A stretch of DNA of 64,000 nt from Doryteuthis pealeii (Eukaryota > Mollusca > Cephalopoda > Myopsida > Loliginidae), in assembly GCA_023376005.1 (NCBI GenBank), contig CM042176.1:13043194-13107193 (forward strand), written 5' to 3'. This document shows, in pieces, positions 52,483-57,587 of the stretch; positions within the stretch are counted from its first letter, which is position 1, and every line of letters starts with the position of its first letter. Made by a program: the position numbers and the translations under genes. The notes under the pieces are model-generated. The model did no database searches, was not told the origin of the DNA, and worked only from the letters and a program-made list of their open reading frames with translations.

Positions 52483-54529
52483 ATGTTAGCCTTTTTATTT
52501 ATTCTTTTTTGTTAAATGTATGTCATTATTTTTATTTTTTATATATTTTTTTTAAATTTTCAGGTGGTAGATTTTAATGGCAAAGGTCGGGGTGTTGTGA
52601 CCACTCGTCCGTTTTCTCGAGGAGAGTTTGTTGTGGAATATGCTGGTGATCTCATAACCCATAAAACGGCAAAGGATCGAGAACGTGTCTATGCAGCCAA
52701 TCCAAATTTTGGATGCTACATGTATTACTTTAATTTCAGTGGTAAAAATTATTGGTAAGTCAACTGAAATTTATTTCTTGGTAATCTGAACATTAGCTAC
52801 ATAAATAAGAGTAATCTCCCCTTGTTTCTTTCACTTTGAGGAAGCCTGCATGTTTTAACATGAAAATATCATAAAATGTGTTCTTAATAACAATTAAGTT
52901 CATTTCAAATAATGCACAAACACAATTAAGAAAACATTTTCGTGTTAAAACATGCAGTTGTATTGATTCAAACAAATTCGTATTTTCAGTGTAGATTTAC
53001 GGTGAAATGAAAATGGACGAACAAAATATAAGGCTTCCTCAAAGTGAAATAAACAAGGGGGATTACTCTCATTTATGTAGCTAATGTTCAGATAACCTAT
53101 TTCTTTTTTACTAGCAAGATTACACGTTGCTATGATGTCTTTAATATGCCCAGTAGACTGACATTAGTTTTTATTTCATACTAACATATTTAGACACACT
53201 GAAACTCCATTATAATAAGATTTCATACGAACAGATATTTAGACAGACACTGAATCTCCATTATAATAAGATTTCATTCAAACAGATATTCAACTATGAT
53301 TTTTTAAAATATTTCACTGGCCAAATTTAATTCAAGTGTCATTTTAGACTGATTCGAAGTGTCAGCGGTGCCTGGCTGCTCTGTCCCTGATGCATGTTCA
53401 GTGTTAAGATTTTGTGTGGGTAGCGGTTAGTTTTGTTGTGGTGTAAAGGGCCATGATGTTGAAAGCTGCGAATTGAAACATGCAGATGGAGAGCAACCGC
53501 ATGCTTTATTAATGCAGTACGCAGTGGAGAGAGATCATTCCGATTTTTTGCAAGCGAGATGTTTATGGAATTTGGTTGAAGACTGCTGTAATATTGTTGC
53601 AGGTGGAAAGAATCCAGAATATAATGATTGCCAAAAAAAAAACAAAAAAAAATTGTTTGGAAAAATATTTCACTGGCCAAATTTAATTCAAGTGTCAGAC
53701 TAATTCATTCTATCCACATTATTCAGAACTCATGCCATGCTAGACAGGGTTACGCCTCTTTCGTCACACAAATTAACATTCTCCCATTTTTTGCAAGTTA
53801 TCCACATAGTCTTCATAATTTGCTAAAACCGAAACGTTTTAATGCCGACTTCTCCATCTAGAATAAATTCATCTCTTTTTAGAATACTTTGTTTTTCTAT
53901 TTTCTACATACTATCAGATTTATTACCTACTAGAATTGGCAACCCAGCGTTGCCTGGGAGATAATAAAAATTTAGTCTCGCAGATCCATTGATTGTTTTG
54001 GTCTTATATAATTGATTTATGTTTTAATCACGAATGTAACCAATGACTTTCTCTTTTCCTACTATTCAAATCCTAATTTTTAAATATCTTCTCAGATATG
54101 AATAAAATCTTCATTATTTTTGCACAAAAAGCAAGCTCTGCTGATAGTGAATGTGTATATATATTTACTTTGTCATTAATTGTTTTATTTTTGTAGTTTC
54201 CTTCGGACATGCATACATGCAACTGCCCTTTATATATGTATAGCTAGCTAGCTAGCTAGATAGATTTTACTCCCGTATTAATATATAAATATGTGTATAT
54301 TTGTTCTGTAATTTTCAGTGTGGATGCCACAGATGAGTCTGGTCGCCTGGGCCGCCTTATCAATCACAGCCGCACTGGCAACTGTCACACCAAACTCATT
54401 GGTATCAAGGGCCGTCCGTATCTGATTTTGGTTGCCTCTCGGGACATTGAAGATGGAGAAGAGTTGCTCTACGACTACGGGGATCGTAGGAAGTCGTCTC
54501 TTGCAGCGCATCCCTGGCTGCGGGAATGA
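20590..54529 (+). CDS. KMT5A: Histone H4 lysine-20 monomethyltransferase KMT5A (SETD8/PR-Set7), 6 coding exons
   Basis: Joining 20590-20599, 44472-44853, 48140-48248, 50888-50947, 52564-52754 and 54319-54529 gives 320 residues, close to vertebrate KMT5A. The enzyme monomethylates H4K20 in chromatin, which matters for mitotic compaction and replication licensing. Order: disordered N-terminus with TP and SPxK sites (38-45), basic stretch (about 110-125), PIP degron (146-157, [12 protein letters not shown]), acidic/basic linker, then SET domain (188 to about 306). SET signatures seen: [30 protein letters not shown] with Asn266-His267, and EELLYDYGD with Tyr302 and Tyr304. The protein ends HPWLRE, as in the family. 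The YCVDAT junction is restored across the last intron. Family identity is very secure; the tiny first exon is the weakest part. Confidence 0.93.
21185..21232. repeat. (TA)n microsatellite
   Basis: A nearly pure TA run. A second, interrupted one lies at 21383-21412. Confidence 0.95.
23700..24060 (+). mobile_element. SINE-like repeat R1, plus copy
   Basis: It carries GGCTGAGGGTCTTC, AACTCTATCTGATGA, GACCCGGAGTGGTAGTACC and GTTAGGGTCCCATCTATGGG, then the tail CATGCCGTAAAATCCAACCA. The 5' part is partly deleted compared with the 51055 copy. Confidence 0.78.
24180..24390 (+). mobile_element. tRNA-derived SINE, type II, 5'-truncated
   Basis: It includes the B-box-like GGTTTGATTCC, CAACTCAGCGTATGAGTAGC, GCTGATGGTAGGTGT and CGCTAGTGAAAAG, in the same order as the copies at 50050 and 57588. 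Confidence 0.7.
25430..25818. mobile_element. R1 fragment interrupted by foldback MITE family A
   Basis: R1 sequence (GTACCTGTTAGGGTACCATC, GAGTACCCATCAAGAATG) stops at 25530, where GGTTAAATCG begins a family A arm. The second arm breaks off near 25815. MITE insertion after R1 insertion explains the order. Confidence 0.7.
26040..26222 (+). mobile_element. R1 3' fragment
   Basis: It runs from GACCCGGAGTGGTAGTACC to GATATGCCATAAAACAAACC, the A-rich 3' end of R1. Confidence 0.75.
26320..26445. repeat. Diverged outlying minisatellite units
   Basis: ATATTTACCAATACACAAAA and ATTTAGCAATGCACAAAAAT occur here before the Penelope fragment. They match units of the main array starting at 27240, so the array was probably split by, or spread across, the insertion. 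Confidence 0.65.
26446..26508. repeat. Inverted repeat around a (TA)n core
   Basis: AAATAAAGACCTTA, then about 17 TA units, then TAAGGTCTTTATTT forms a perfect 63-bp palindrome. AATAAAGACC is also a part of the minisatellite unit found from 27240. Confidence 0.9.
26520..26950 (+). pseudogene. Penelope-like element, GIY-YIG endonuclease fragment
   Basis: The frame from about 26530 reads [22 protein letters not shown] then ESRIKQHIP. CxxCYIGRT is a GIY-YIG nuclease start, and the Cys-Lys-Cys context is typical of the C-terminal domain of Penelope-like retroelements. About 130 residues follow to a stop at 26944-26946. No reverse transcriptase precedes it: upstream is poly-C and (TA)n. The frame before 26520 is repeat read-through. 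A 5'-truncated, inactive copy is the simplest reading. Confidence 0.75.
27240..28020. repeat. Minisatellite, left diverged flank
   Basis: About 20 units of 33-45 bp contain TTTAGCAATGCACAAAAAAT and AAAGACC, separated by TATATATA of variable length. Units differ from one another, as expected at an old array edge. Confidence 0.9.
28021..30490. repeat. Homogenised 40-bp minisatellite core, about 60 units
   Basis: The unit contains TTTAGCAATGCACACAAGAA then CTAAAGACCTTCTAAATATA, 40 bp in total, so 120 bp is three units for long stretches. Near both ends of the core the variant AGAAATAAAG replaces AGAACTAAAG. Scattered 1-bp indels occur (e.g. near 28460, 29190, 30150). There is no conserved ORF because 40 is not a multiple of three. 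Confidence 0.97.
30491..31170. repeat. Minisatellite, right diverged flank with (TA)n blocks
   Basis: Units become CACAAAAAATAAAGACC types again, with (TA)n blocks of up to about 23 units at 30850-30897, 30924-30957 and 30985-31010. They decay to single motifs by 31165. The Ile/Tyr-rich ORFs here are translated TA repeats. Confidence 0.9.
31380..31847 (-). mobile_element. SINE-like repeat R1, minus copy, cut by a Helitron-like element
   Basis: It begins with the inverted tail (TGGCATGTCAACCCTTGTTGG) and runs through CCAGAACTGGAACTTTACC and CTTCTAGCACACATGAT to CACCAGGGTTCCA. R1 then breaks off exactly where the TC-start element begins at 31848. Confidence 0.78.
31848..32263 (+). mobile_element. 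Helitron-like non-autonomous element, copy 1
   Basis: It starts TC after A (31847) and ends CTAG before T (32260-32263). A hairpin (TACCCAGGCGATGCTGGGTA) lies a few bases before the end. Those are the classic Helitron features. Body motifs AAAGGGCAGTTGTGTG, GGAGGAAACTTTGAAAATAA and ATATCACCAGGGCTTGG recur in copies at 32265, 39817 and 53930. No Rep/helicase ORF is present. Confidence 0.75.
32265..33604 (+). mobile_element. Second Helitron-like element, adjoining copy 1
   Basis: The 5' body restarts at once (ACATATATAAAGGGCAGTTG), and a matching 3' end with hairpin CTACCCAGGCAATGCCGGGT and CTAG appears at 33601-33604. The roughly 1.3-kb interior is AT-rich with a (TA)n at 33000-33060. It could be one longer element or two partial copies. 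Confidence 0.5.
33825..34088. repeat. Palindromic element, family P1
   Basis: The left arm TTAAGAAACTTTAGTTGGGA and right arm TCCCAACTAAAGTTTCTTAA are reverse complements. Pairing continues inward through GGGGACTCGTTCAAAG, ATATGTGCATC and ACTAAATCAAAAAG to a loop near 33960. Half copies lie at 8490-8620 and 35505-35620. Confidence 0.85.
34521..34548 (-). ncRNA. Hammerhead-ribozyme-like core (a)
   Basis: The minus strand reads CTGATGA (34546-34540), a stem II GGCCT-AAT-AGGCT, then GAAA (34526-34523). It has all invariant core positions and a paired stem II. A (TA)n tract follows. The third stem and cleavage site were not confirmed. Confidence 0.45.
35505..35620. repeat. P1 fragment
   Basis: ACTTTAGTTGGGACTCATAA, GGGAACTCATTCAAAGCAAA and ACACACTAAATCAAAAAGGT match one arm of the 33825 palindrome. 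Confidence 0.65.
35745..35892. repeat. Short minisatellite, four units of about 30-35 bp
   Basis: The unit TTGACCTTGCNGTANTCTGC TTAAAA recurs at about 35753, 35792, 35824 and 35859, differing in A-run length. The source is the 3' body of a SINE (GACCTTGTGTCACAT-like end with CTGCTTAA). Confidence 0.75.
36040..36630 (+). mobile_element. SINE-like repeat R1, near full length
   Basis: From GGGGTTTTAGAATACACTGA through GTTGGCTGTGAGTGACGACC, ACTCCACTTTGGC, CGGCTGGTC and TGACCCAGAGTGGAGTACC to GATATGCCATAAAATCCAAC. This is one of the longest R1 copies and helps set the consensus. Confidence 0.8.
36865..36893. repeat. Short interstitial telomere-like repeat
   Basis: Three to four CCCTAA units in CTAACCCTAAACCCTAACCC. 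This is the animal telomere motif on the C-rich strand, bracketed by an R1 fragment (36900-37090). Confidence 0.7.
36900..37092 (+). mobile_element. R1 3' fragment
   Basis: From CATTGCTCCCAGGTCCACTC to GATATGCCATAAAACAAACC, lacking the 5' two thirds. Confidence 0.75.
37590..37925 (+). mobile_element. Repeat family R2, copy 1
   Basis: GTGGGACCACCCACAAACTG, AAGCTCATGGGTGG, CAGGCACTGGGCAATA and AAATCAAGGGGCAGGTGTTG occur in the same order at 40428-40690 and 61680-61920. It is G+C-rich for this window. No ORF spans it. Class unknown. Confidence 0.7.
38216..38282. repeat. Short palindrome between (TA)n/(GT)n tracts
   Basis: GATAGAAAATAGATAGAAAA and its reverse complement flank CATTATCATTTG. (TA)n and (GT)n at 38130-38190 precede it, and a (TA)n of about 14 units follows. 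Confidence 0.85.
38566..38735 (-). ncRNA. Hammerhead-ribozyme-like repeat (b)
   Basis: On the minus strand, CTGAGGA (38717-38711), stem II GGTGT...ACACC, then GAAA (38692-38689) gives a complete hammerhead core pattern. The surrounding 170 bp recurs at 48460-48662. A Penelope-like endonuclease fragment on the same strand lies about 550 bp upstream (39276-39600), consistent with hammerheads in Penelope terminal regions. Confidence 0.5.
39276..39655 (-). pseudogene. Penelope-like element, RT tail and GIY-YIG domain, frameshifted
   Basis: The minus strand encodes [24 protein letters not shown], a Cys-rich linker typical of Penelope-like elements. The frame then breaks and, in another frame, continues [20 protein letters not shown], a GIY-YIG nuclease segment, to a stop at 39276. 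Upstream (to about 39655) is LHKIFNKN and similar RT C-terminal sequence with stops. It is a decayed copy. Confidence 0.75.
39676..39778 (+). pseudogene. Penelope-like RT tail, opposite strand
   Basis: The plus strand reads [15 protein letters not shown] then [13 protein letters not shown] and a stop. This is the same region as the minus-strand copy, so 39596-39778 is an inverted junction of two element fragments and forms a palindrome. Confidence 0.65.
39817..40221 (+). mobile_element. Helitron-like non-autonomous element, best-preserved copy
   Basis: 405 bp starting TCTATCTATC after A and ending CTAG (40218-40221) before T. The 3' hairpin CTACCCAGGCGACGCCGGGT ends 8 bp before the terminus. 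Body motifs are the same as in copy 1 (AAAGGGCAGTTGTGTG, ATATCACTAGGGCTTGG, AATGGATCTGCGGGAC). Confidence 0.8.
40428..40690 (+). mobile_element. Repeat family R2, copy 2
   Basis: GTGGGACCACCCACAAACC, CAGGCACCTGGCAATAAACG, GGGCAGGTGTTGCC and GGGATCAACGATGTTAA match the 37590 and 61680 copies. Confidence 0.7.
40780..41515 (+). mobile_element. R1 element split by foldback MITE family B
   Basis: R1 runs from TGCAACACTCCACTTAGACC to GAAAAATGTG (41122) and resumes at TATGTTTATAAAAAGAATTG (41410), ending GATTTGCCGTAAAACAAAAC. The interruption is exactly the palindrome at 41123-41406. Confidence 0.8.
41123..41406. mobile_element. Foldback MITE family B, inserted in R1
   Basis: GGTAAAGAAGAACA at the left and TTGTTCTTTACC at the right close a palindrome. 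Its arms run through TCGTAAATTCCTACCATAAA, ATGTCCGTGTTTTT and TTATTTTACAATACTAAA to a loop near 41260. Flanks resemble an imperfect 8-9 bp duplication (AAAAATGTG and AAAATATG). Confidence 0.85.
42291..42950. mobile_element. Long foldback MITE family B with nested hairpin
   Basis: GGTAATGAAGGACTATTTGC and its reverse complement bound a 660-bp palindrome. The flanks are the identical 9-mer TATATATGG (42282-42290 and 42951-42959), a clean target duplication. The arms share CGTAAATTC, ATGTCCGTGTTTTTG and TTACAATACTAAATATATT with the 41123 element. A second, inner hairpin (about 42510-42600) repeats the CTCGTAAATTCCTACCATAA end motif. Confidence 0.88.
43197..43430 (+). mobile_element. tRNA-derived SINE, type I
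   Basis: GTGGTGTAATGATTACTGTC is A-box-like and GTTCAAATCCTGG is B-box-like, followed by GGATGAAGCTGTTTGCATTT, CCCTCCAGCTATGGGTTAAT and AACCAGTCTAGGAGAAGGGA. The head cannot form a complete cloverleaf. Confidence 0.75.
44472..44853 (+). CDS. KMT5A: KMT5A exon 2 (disordered, basic N-terminal region)
   Basis: Acceptor TTTTTCAG lies at 44464-44471 and donor AG/GTAAGT at 44854. The 382-nt exon enters after codon position 1 and leaves after position 2. It encodes [11 protein letters not shown], a Ser run, then [21 protein letters not shown], which fits a nuclear-localisation or chromatin-binding tail. The SPSK and SLSPTQK sites fit the consensus of cyclin-dependent kinases. The open frame upstream of 44472 is a translated poly-T intron. 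Confidence 0.88.
44941..45012. repeat. (CT)n-(TA)n compound microsatellite
   Basis: A CT run leads into about 22 TA units in the intron after KMT5A exon 2. A (TG)n lies at 44882-44902. Confidence 0.95.
45370..45752. repeat. Minisatellite of about 29 bp, 13-14 units
   Basis: The unit is CCATCTCTGTCTCCCCTATA then TCCTTCTGG, with 1-3 bp length variation and some shortened units (e.g. near 45590). All three frames stay open and would give Gly-His-Leu/Ser-Pro repeats, but length variation shifts the frame and there is no start context. It is intronic, directly next to a type I SINE. Confidence 0.93.
45776..46075 (+). mobile_element. tRNA-derived SINE, type I, full length
   Basis: GTGTGGTGTAATGGTTACCG, GTTCAAATCCTGGACGAAGC, CTCCAGCTATGGGTAAATAG and TTGACCTTGTTTCACATCCT, then GGAGGGGTTGGTAAATACAT as the 3' end. 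Close to the 51877 copy. Confidence 0.8.
46255..46694. mobile_element. Foldback MITE family C
   Basis: GGTAATCTTGAACTTTAAGT and its reverse complement form the ends, and GATGGCTGCCATAGTTTACA pairs with TGTAAACTATAGCAGCCATC near the loop. Inner pairing is continuous for about 190 bp per arm. It shares TAAATTCCTACCAT with family B. Confidence 0.85.
46865..47420 (+). mobile_element. SINE-like repeat R1, near full length
   Basis: From GCGTTAGAATACATCAACTG through ACTCCACTTAGACCTTTACT, CAATCGGCTGGTCACGTC and TGACCCGGGAGTGGTAGTAC to GTTGGTATGCCGTAACACAA. Short SINE 3' sequence follows at 47440-47510. Confidence 0.82.
47671..48052. repeat. Long (CT)n-rich polypyrimidine tract
   Basis: Nearly 380 bp of CT with TTCT and TATC interruptions ends about 85 bp before the acceptor of KMT5A exon 3. 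The Ser/Leu-rich ORF across it is an artefact. Confidence 0.95.
48140..48248 (+). CDS. KMT5A: KMT5A exon 3 (PIP degron)
   Basis: Acceptor TTATAACAG, donor GAG/GTAATT, 109 nt. The exon completes Arg131 and ends in phase 0 at Glu167. [18 protein letters not shown] aligns with vertebrate RKLTDFYPVRRSSRKSK. It holds the Thr-Asp pair and the basic residue four positions after the last aromatic, which define a CRL4-Cdt2 degron. A pyrimidine microsatellite ends about 85 bp upstream. Confidence 0.92.
48418..48665. repeat. (TA)n-flanked hairpin with hammerhead-like core (c)
   Basis: (TA)n bounds both sides. Minus strand CTGAAGA (48598-48592), then 18 nt, then GAAA (48573-48570) fits a hammerhead core. 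The opposite arm carries a decayed version (CTGAAGA...AAAA). The two arms pair through CTACCACAGTTTCGGTGTTC. Confidence 0.5.
48886..48913 (-). ncRNA. Hammerhead-like core (d), weak
   Basis: Minus strand CTGATGA (48913-48907), 17 nt with only partial pairing, then GAAA (48889-48886). The context matches repeats in which this motif marks Penelope-like ends. Stem II is imperfect, so it is probably degenerate. Confidence 0.3.
50050..50290 (+). mobile_element. tRNA-derived SINE, type II
   Basis: GGTTTAGCTCGGCCAGTAGA (A box) and a B-box-like GGTTCCATACTGG lead to CCAACTCAGTGCATGGGTAG, GGAGCTGACGGTAGGTGT and ACGCTAGTGAAAAAGAGATA. It lies in the KMT5A intron before exon 4. Confidence 0.78.
50888..50947 (+). 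CDS. KMT5A: KMT5A exon 4 (pre-SET linker helix)
   Basis: A 60-nt exon with acceptor TTTACAG and donor AAG/GTAAGA, phase 0 on both sides. It encodes [20 protein letters not shown], matching the charged helix just before the SET domain in KMT5A (vertebrate ...ELIESGKEEGMK). It is too short to stand out as an ORF, but the join to both neighbours is exact. Confidence 0.9.
51055..51640 (+). mobile_element. SINE-like repeat R1, full length
   Basis: The most complete copy, from ATCGGCTGGCGCTTTAGAAT to GATATGCCATAAAACAAAAC with an A-rich tail. It lies between KMT5A exons 4 and 5, about 110 bp beyond exon 4. Confidence 0.85.
51877..52145 (+). mobile_element. tRNA-derived SINE, type I, full length
   Basis: GGGGTGTAATGGTTAGAGTC (A box), GAGTTGAATTCATGG (B box), CTCCCTCCAGCTATGGGTAA and GGAGGGGTTGGTATGTATAT, running into (TA)n. 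Confidence 0.82.
52219..52434. repeat. Hairpin with hammerhead-like core (e)
   Basis: Arms ATATTAATATTTTGAAGGCC and its reverse complement close a 216-bp hairpin followed by (TA)n. On the minus strand, CTGATGA (52319-52313), a stem II with GAAG/CTTC, then GAAA (52297-52294). The opposite arm carries a mutated core (AAAA). It lies 130 bp before KMT5A exon 5. Confidence 0.5.
52564..52754 (+). CDS. KMT5A: KMT5A exon 5 (N-terminal half of SET domain)
   Basis: Acceptor TTTTCAG at 52563, donor TG/GTAAGT at 52755, 191 nt. It encodes residues 188-250, [12 protein letters not shown] to SGKNY, including the GxG turn of the cofactor site and GCYMYYF. Vertebrate EYHGDL is EYAGDL here (Ala214). A foldback element starts 26 bp beyond the exon end. 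Confidence 0.95.
52780..53096. mobile_element. Foldback MITE family D just after KMT5A exon 5
   Basis: GGTAATCTGAACATTAGCTA and the near-complement ending TGTTCAGATAACC bound about 317 bp. TATTTCTT flanks both sides (52772-52779 and 53097-53104), a perfect 8-bp duplication. Long arms include TCACTTTGAGGAAGCCT and its complement. It starts 26 bp downstream of the exon end. Confidence 0.87.
53309..53699. repeat. Unidentified segment between 36-bp direct repeats
   Basis: AAATATTTCACTGGCCAAAT TTAATTCAAGTGTCA occurs at 53309-53344 and again at 53664-53699. Between them is about 320 bp of higher complexity, with an open plus-strand stretch ([18 protein letters not shown]). A diverged single copy of the repeat lies near 56222, with the sequence ACTGAATCTCCATTATAATA. 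Not recognised as a gene. Confidence 0.5.
53930..54264 (-). mobile_element. Helitron-like non-autonomous element, minus copy
   Basis: On the minus strand it begins TCTATCTAGC (54264) and ends CTAG (53933-53930) with hairpin CCCAGGCAACGCTGGG near the end. The body contains AAAGGGCAGTTGCATG and GAAGGAAAC. It sits in the last KMT5A intron, ending 54 bp before exon 6. Confidence 0.78.
54319..54529 (+). CDS. KMT5A: KMT5A last coding exon (C-terminal half of SET domain, stop)
   Basis: Acceptor TTTTCAG, and the first T completes Cys251. The exon encodes [46 protein letters not shown] and HPWLRE, then TGA at 54527-54529. RLINHS and ELLYDYGD are the cofactor and lysine-channel motifs of the SET fold. 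No post-SET zinc cluster follows, which is normal for this family. A Helitron-like element ends 54 bp upstream. Confidence 0.96.
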
Positions 54530-55670
54530 AAACCAAAATCTTTATCTCCCCCCTCAGTTATTTTTTTTTTTTTTTTTTTTTGTGCTTTTATTTTGTTTGT
54601 TTGGTGTGGATCGGAGGCTGGGAACCAGCAGCATTATCATTGCCTTTTTTTTTTTTTTTTTTTGTTCAGTGGGGAAAATAGTAAGGAGTTATCTCCCTTT
54701 GTTTTCTTTTCGTCTACAAGAATGGCAATGAATTATCTCCCTTGGCCTCCTTTCTTTCTCCTTACAAGAACTCTCATACATTTGCTGCCTATTCATGTTC
54801 ATCACCTCTGGAGTTAAGATGTCTTCTCTCCTTGTCTTGTTACCCTGTTTTAAGGGTTTGCCTATCTTTTTTTTTCTTTTTCAAGTTATAATTATTGCTG
54901 TACCTTATGGCATTGAATGCACAAAAAAAAAAAAGAAGAAAAGATGTCTGTAAATGCAGACCTAAAATATCTCCTAATTTCTTCTAAGTAATAATGAAGA
55001 CCCCACACTTCCCCGGAATTTATTGTGCAACATGTAAGATACAGCAGGAATACTTTTTAGTCAAGTATTTTATCACATCAGCATCAATTTGACCAAGGCA
55101 GCTATTTCTCATGCATTATCATACCCCACCCCTTCACACACACGCACCCCCACCCCCAAATTTCTTTCATCGTTTTTATTTACTTTTATCTTCATCTTGT
55201 CATGATCATCTTTTACTGAGGCTGGTTGCAGTTAGCTTTAAATCACCCCCCCCCCATCCCCACACACACACCCACACACACACAATTCATTAACTGCTGA
55301 TAACGGTGGGTATTCCCCACCCACCCCCATTCACAAAGAAAAAGGGTTTGGAAAAGATATACATTTATAGTGATGCAAGAGGAACTTTGCTCAGGGGCCC
55401 TCCCTTTTTTTTTTTTTTTTTCTCTCTTTTTGTCTTTTTCTTTTTTTTTTTATTTAAAAAAAGAATACTTTGTTATCACCCTTACCCTTACCTCCATAAT
55501 AAAATCATTCTTTGTAGGACGTAAACATTCTTACCGGACATTTTCGTTAATTTTATTTTACTTTAAAAAAAAAAAAAAAAAAATAAATAACTTTGTATAT
55601 AGTAAAAAAAAAATATCTCCCTAGTAATTTGTAGGAATTGTGAATTACAATAAACCTTTTCTATAACGAC
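54530..55670 (+). other. KMT5A 3' UTR (approximate extent)
   Basis: The sequence after the stop is T-rich with several runs of 15-20 T. Candidate polyadenylation signals are AATAAA at about 55498-55503 and 55649-55654. Which one is used cannot be told from sequence. No other gene signal is present. Confidence 0.45.
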
Positions 55671-55774
55671 CTGTGGGTGAAACATAGTTGGTAAAGCTGA
55701 AAATTTGTTAGACCTGATGATTGCAAAAAAAAAAAAATTGTTTGGAAAAATAAGTTTACTTGTTTGTCCTATGT

Positions 55775-56000
55775 ACAAGGGGTGGCTGAAAAGTTCAAAG
55801 GCTGACCAAGATACTCTCATGAAATGACCAAATGAGGTTTATTTTTCAACATAGTCTCCTCTATGGTCCTTGTGTTGCAGTGCTTGGATCCCATTGGTAA
55901 AAAAAAAAGGAAAAAGTCATCAACAGCAGATATGACGCCATCCTTTAAACTTTTCAGCATACCCTTCTATTTCATACGATCAGTCTTTTTTTTTTTTTTT
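55775..56000. mobile_element. Possible mariner-type fragment
   Basis: GGGGTGGCTGAAAAGTTCAA and TTATTTTTCAACATAGTCTC resemble terminal and subterminal sequence of mariner-like transposons, as I remember them. No transposase frame survives. Downstream of KMT5A. Confidence 0.35.
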
Positions 56001-56959
56001 TTTAAATGCACTAATAACGTGGGCTGTTTTGCTGCAAATCTAACTCGGATTCTCTTAGACATCGTTAATAAATAAGATTTCTATGTATTAATGAAACTTA
56101 CGCAATTCCTGAGGGTACTGTTGACGTAAGCAGTGACGTAGTTTCGGTTACAGACAGACATACACTGAATCTCCATTATAATAATATTTCATTCAAGCAG
56201 ATATTTATCTATGACTTTAGAAAATATTTCACTGTCCAAATTTAATTAAATTGTTATTTAGGCTAATTCATTCTATATTTGAGGTCAGGGGAATGCTATC
56301 GACCCCCTAGTGCCTCTGGCAGTGCAGCCATAACTATCTGTACATGTGCTAGAATTCTTTCACACCACTCTATTCCATACAATCAGTTTTGGCATGTATA
56401 GTATTAGTAAATAAGAAAGTTTATAGTCTATTTATTCACCGCATTTATCGTACTTTATTAGCTAAACTAGCAAGAATATGCGCACTCTTGGCATAAGTAT
56501 TTAAGTTTTAATGTAATGAAATATATTAGAAAGACTAACGAAATTAATACATTGGAGAATAAAACAATAATATTAGAGATCAATAACACCAAGTAATTAT
56601 TAATTAAAGTCTTGGTTACAGACAGACACTGAATCTCCATTTATTATTATTATTATATCATCAGGTTGTGCTACTGACAGCACAGATATCCATATCTTTC
56701 TTGCCAACCATCACTATCAATTAACGTCCCTGGAAGGTCTTCTACACAGCATCCAGAATCTGTACATAGCTGGTTGATATAGGTTCTTTTGCTGGTTGGC
56801 CTACACTGGTGTGTCTGTGTGTAGGTGACCACAGGAGAATGTCACTAGTTTGTCCTTTGATATATACTTGGTCAGTATTATTAGAATATTATTGTCAATA
56901 TTTAACTATAAGTCTAATATCGACCCACTATAGTTCATCTATCTATATGTATATATAAT

Positions 56960-56965
56960 TGTGTA

Positions 56966-57026
<61 letters not shown>
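56960..57026. repeat. (TG)n-(TA)n microsatellite
   Basis: A short TG run and then about 25 TA units, directly before the hairpin at 57031. Confidence 0.95.
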
Positions 57027-57029
<3 letters not shown>

Positions 57030-57030
57030 A

Positions 57031-57165
57031 GTTAAGGTAGCGAGGACATAGTCAACATTTGGTTACTGACAGTTTCTTGCCTATTCGATGGTTTGGTCTG
57101 AAGATTGCATAGGCGAGAAACTGTCAGTAACCACATGTTGACTCCATGTTCTTTGCTACCTTAAC
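57031..57165 (+). ncRNA. Hairpin with hammerhead-like core (f)
   Basis: GTTAAGGTAGC and GCTACCTTAAC close the hairpin. Plus strand CTGAAGA (57098-57104), stem II TTGC-ATAG-GCGA, then GAAA (57117-57120). After GAAA, CTGTCAGTAACC pairs with GGTTACTGACAG upstream (57061-57072), which is followed by UU. This gives a plausible stem III and a GUU cleavage triplet. It is the most complete candidate by inspection. Confidence 0.5.
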
Positions 57166-57587
57166 AAATATAAATGCTCAATCAATGATATTGAGCACTA
57201 TCTGCTTGGAAATATAGCATACATATTATCTACAATATATATGTGGTGTTTATATATATATATATATATTTACCAACCTCTCACCATGAGCAGAATGTGA
57301 TTTATATATCACTATATGTGTATATAGTTTACTTTTTGTGCTGATAGGTCAGATTAAACTTGGCTTGTGACCTCTCTGACTTTAAGGACTGTTTTTAAAT
57401 GCAGCATGGGGTGGGGGAATATTTTAGCTTAGGATGAAACGGAATGCTAATTTGTCCAGAAAGCAAATAAAATTGGCATCTGCTGGGGTGGAGGACTGGG
57501 ACATTTTGAAAGAAAATTACAAAGACTGTTTATATGATGATAATGAGTTGTATCATCATCATCATCATCATCAAGTCATTCTACAGG

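Noticed and set aside
52793..52975. Small minus-strand ORF after KMT5A exon 5
   Set aside because: It lies entirely inside foldback MITE family D.
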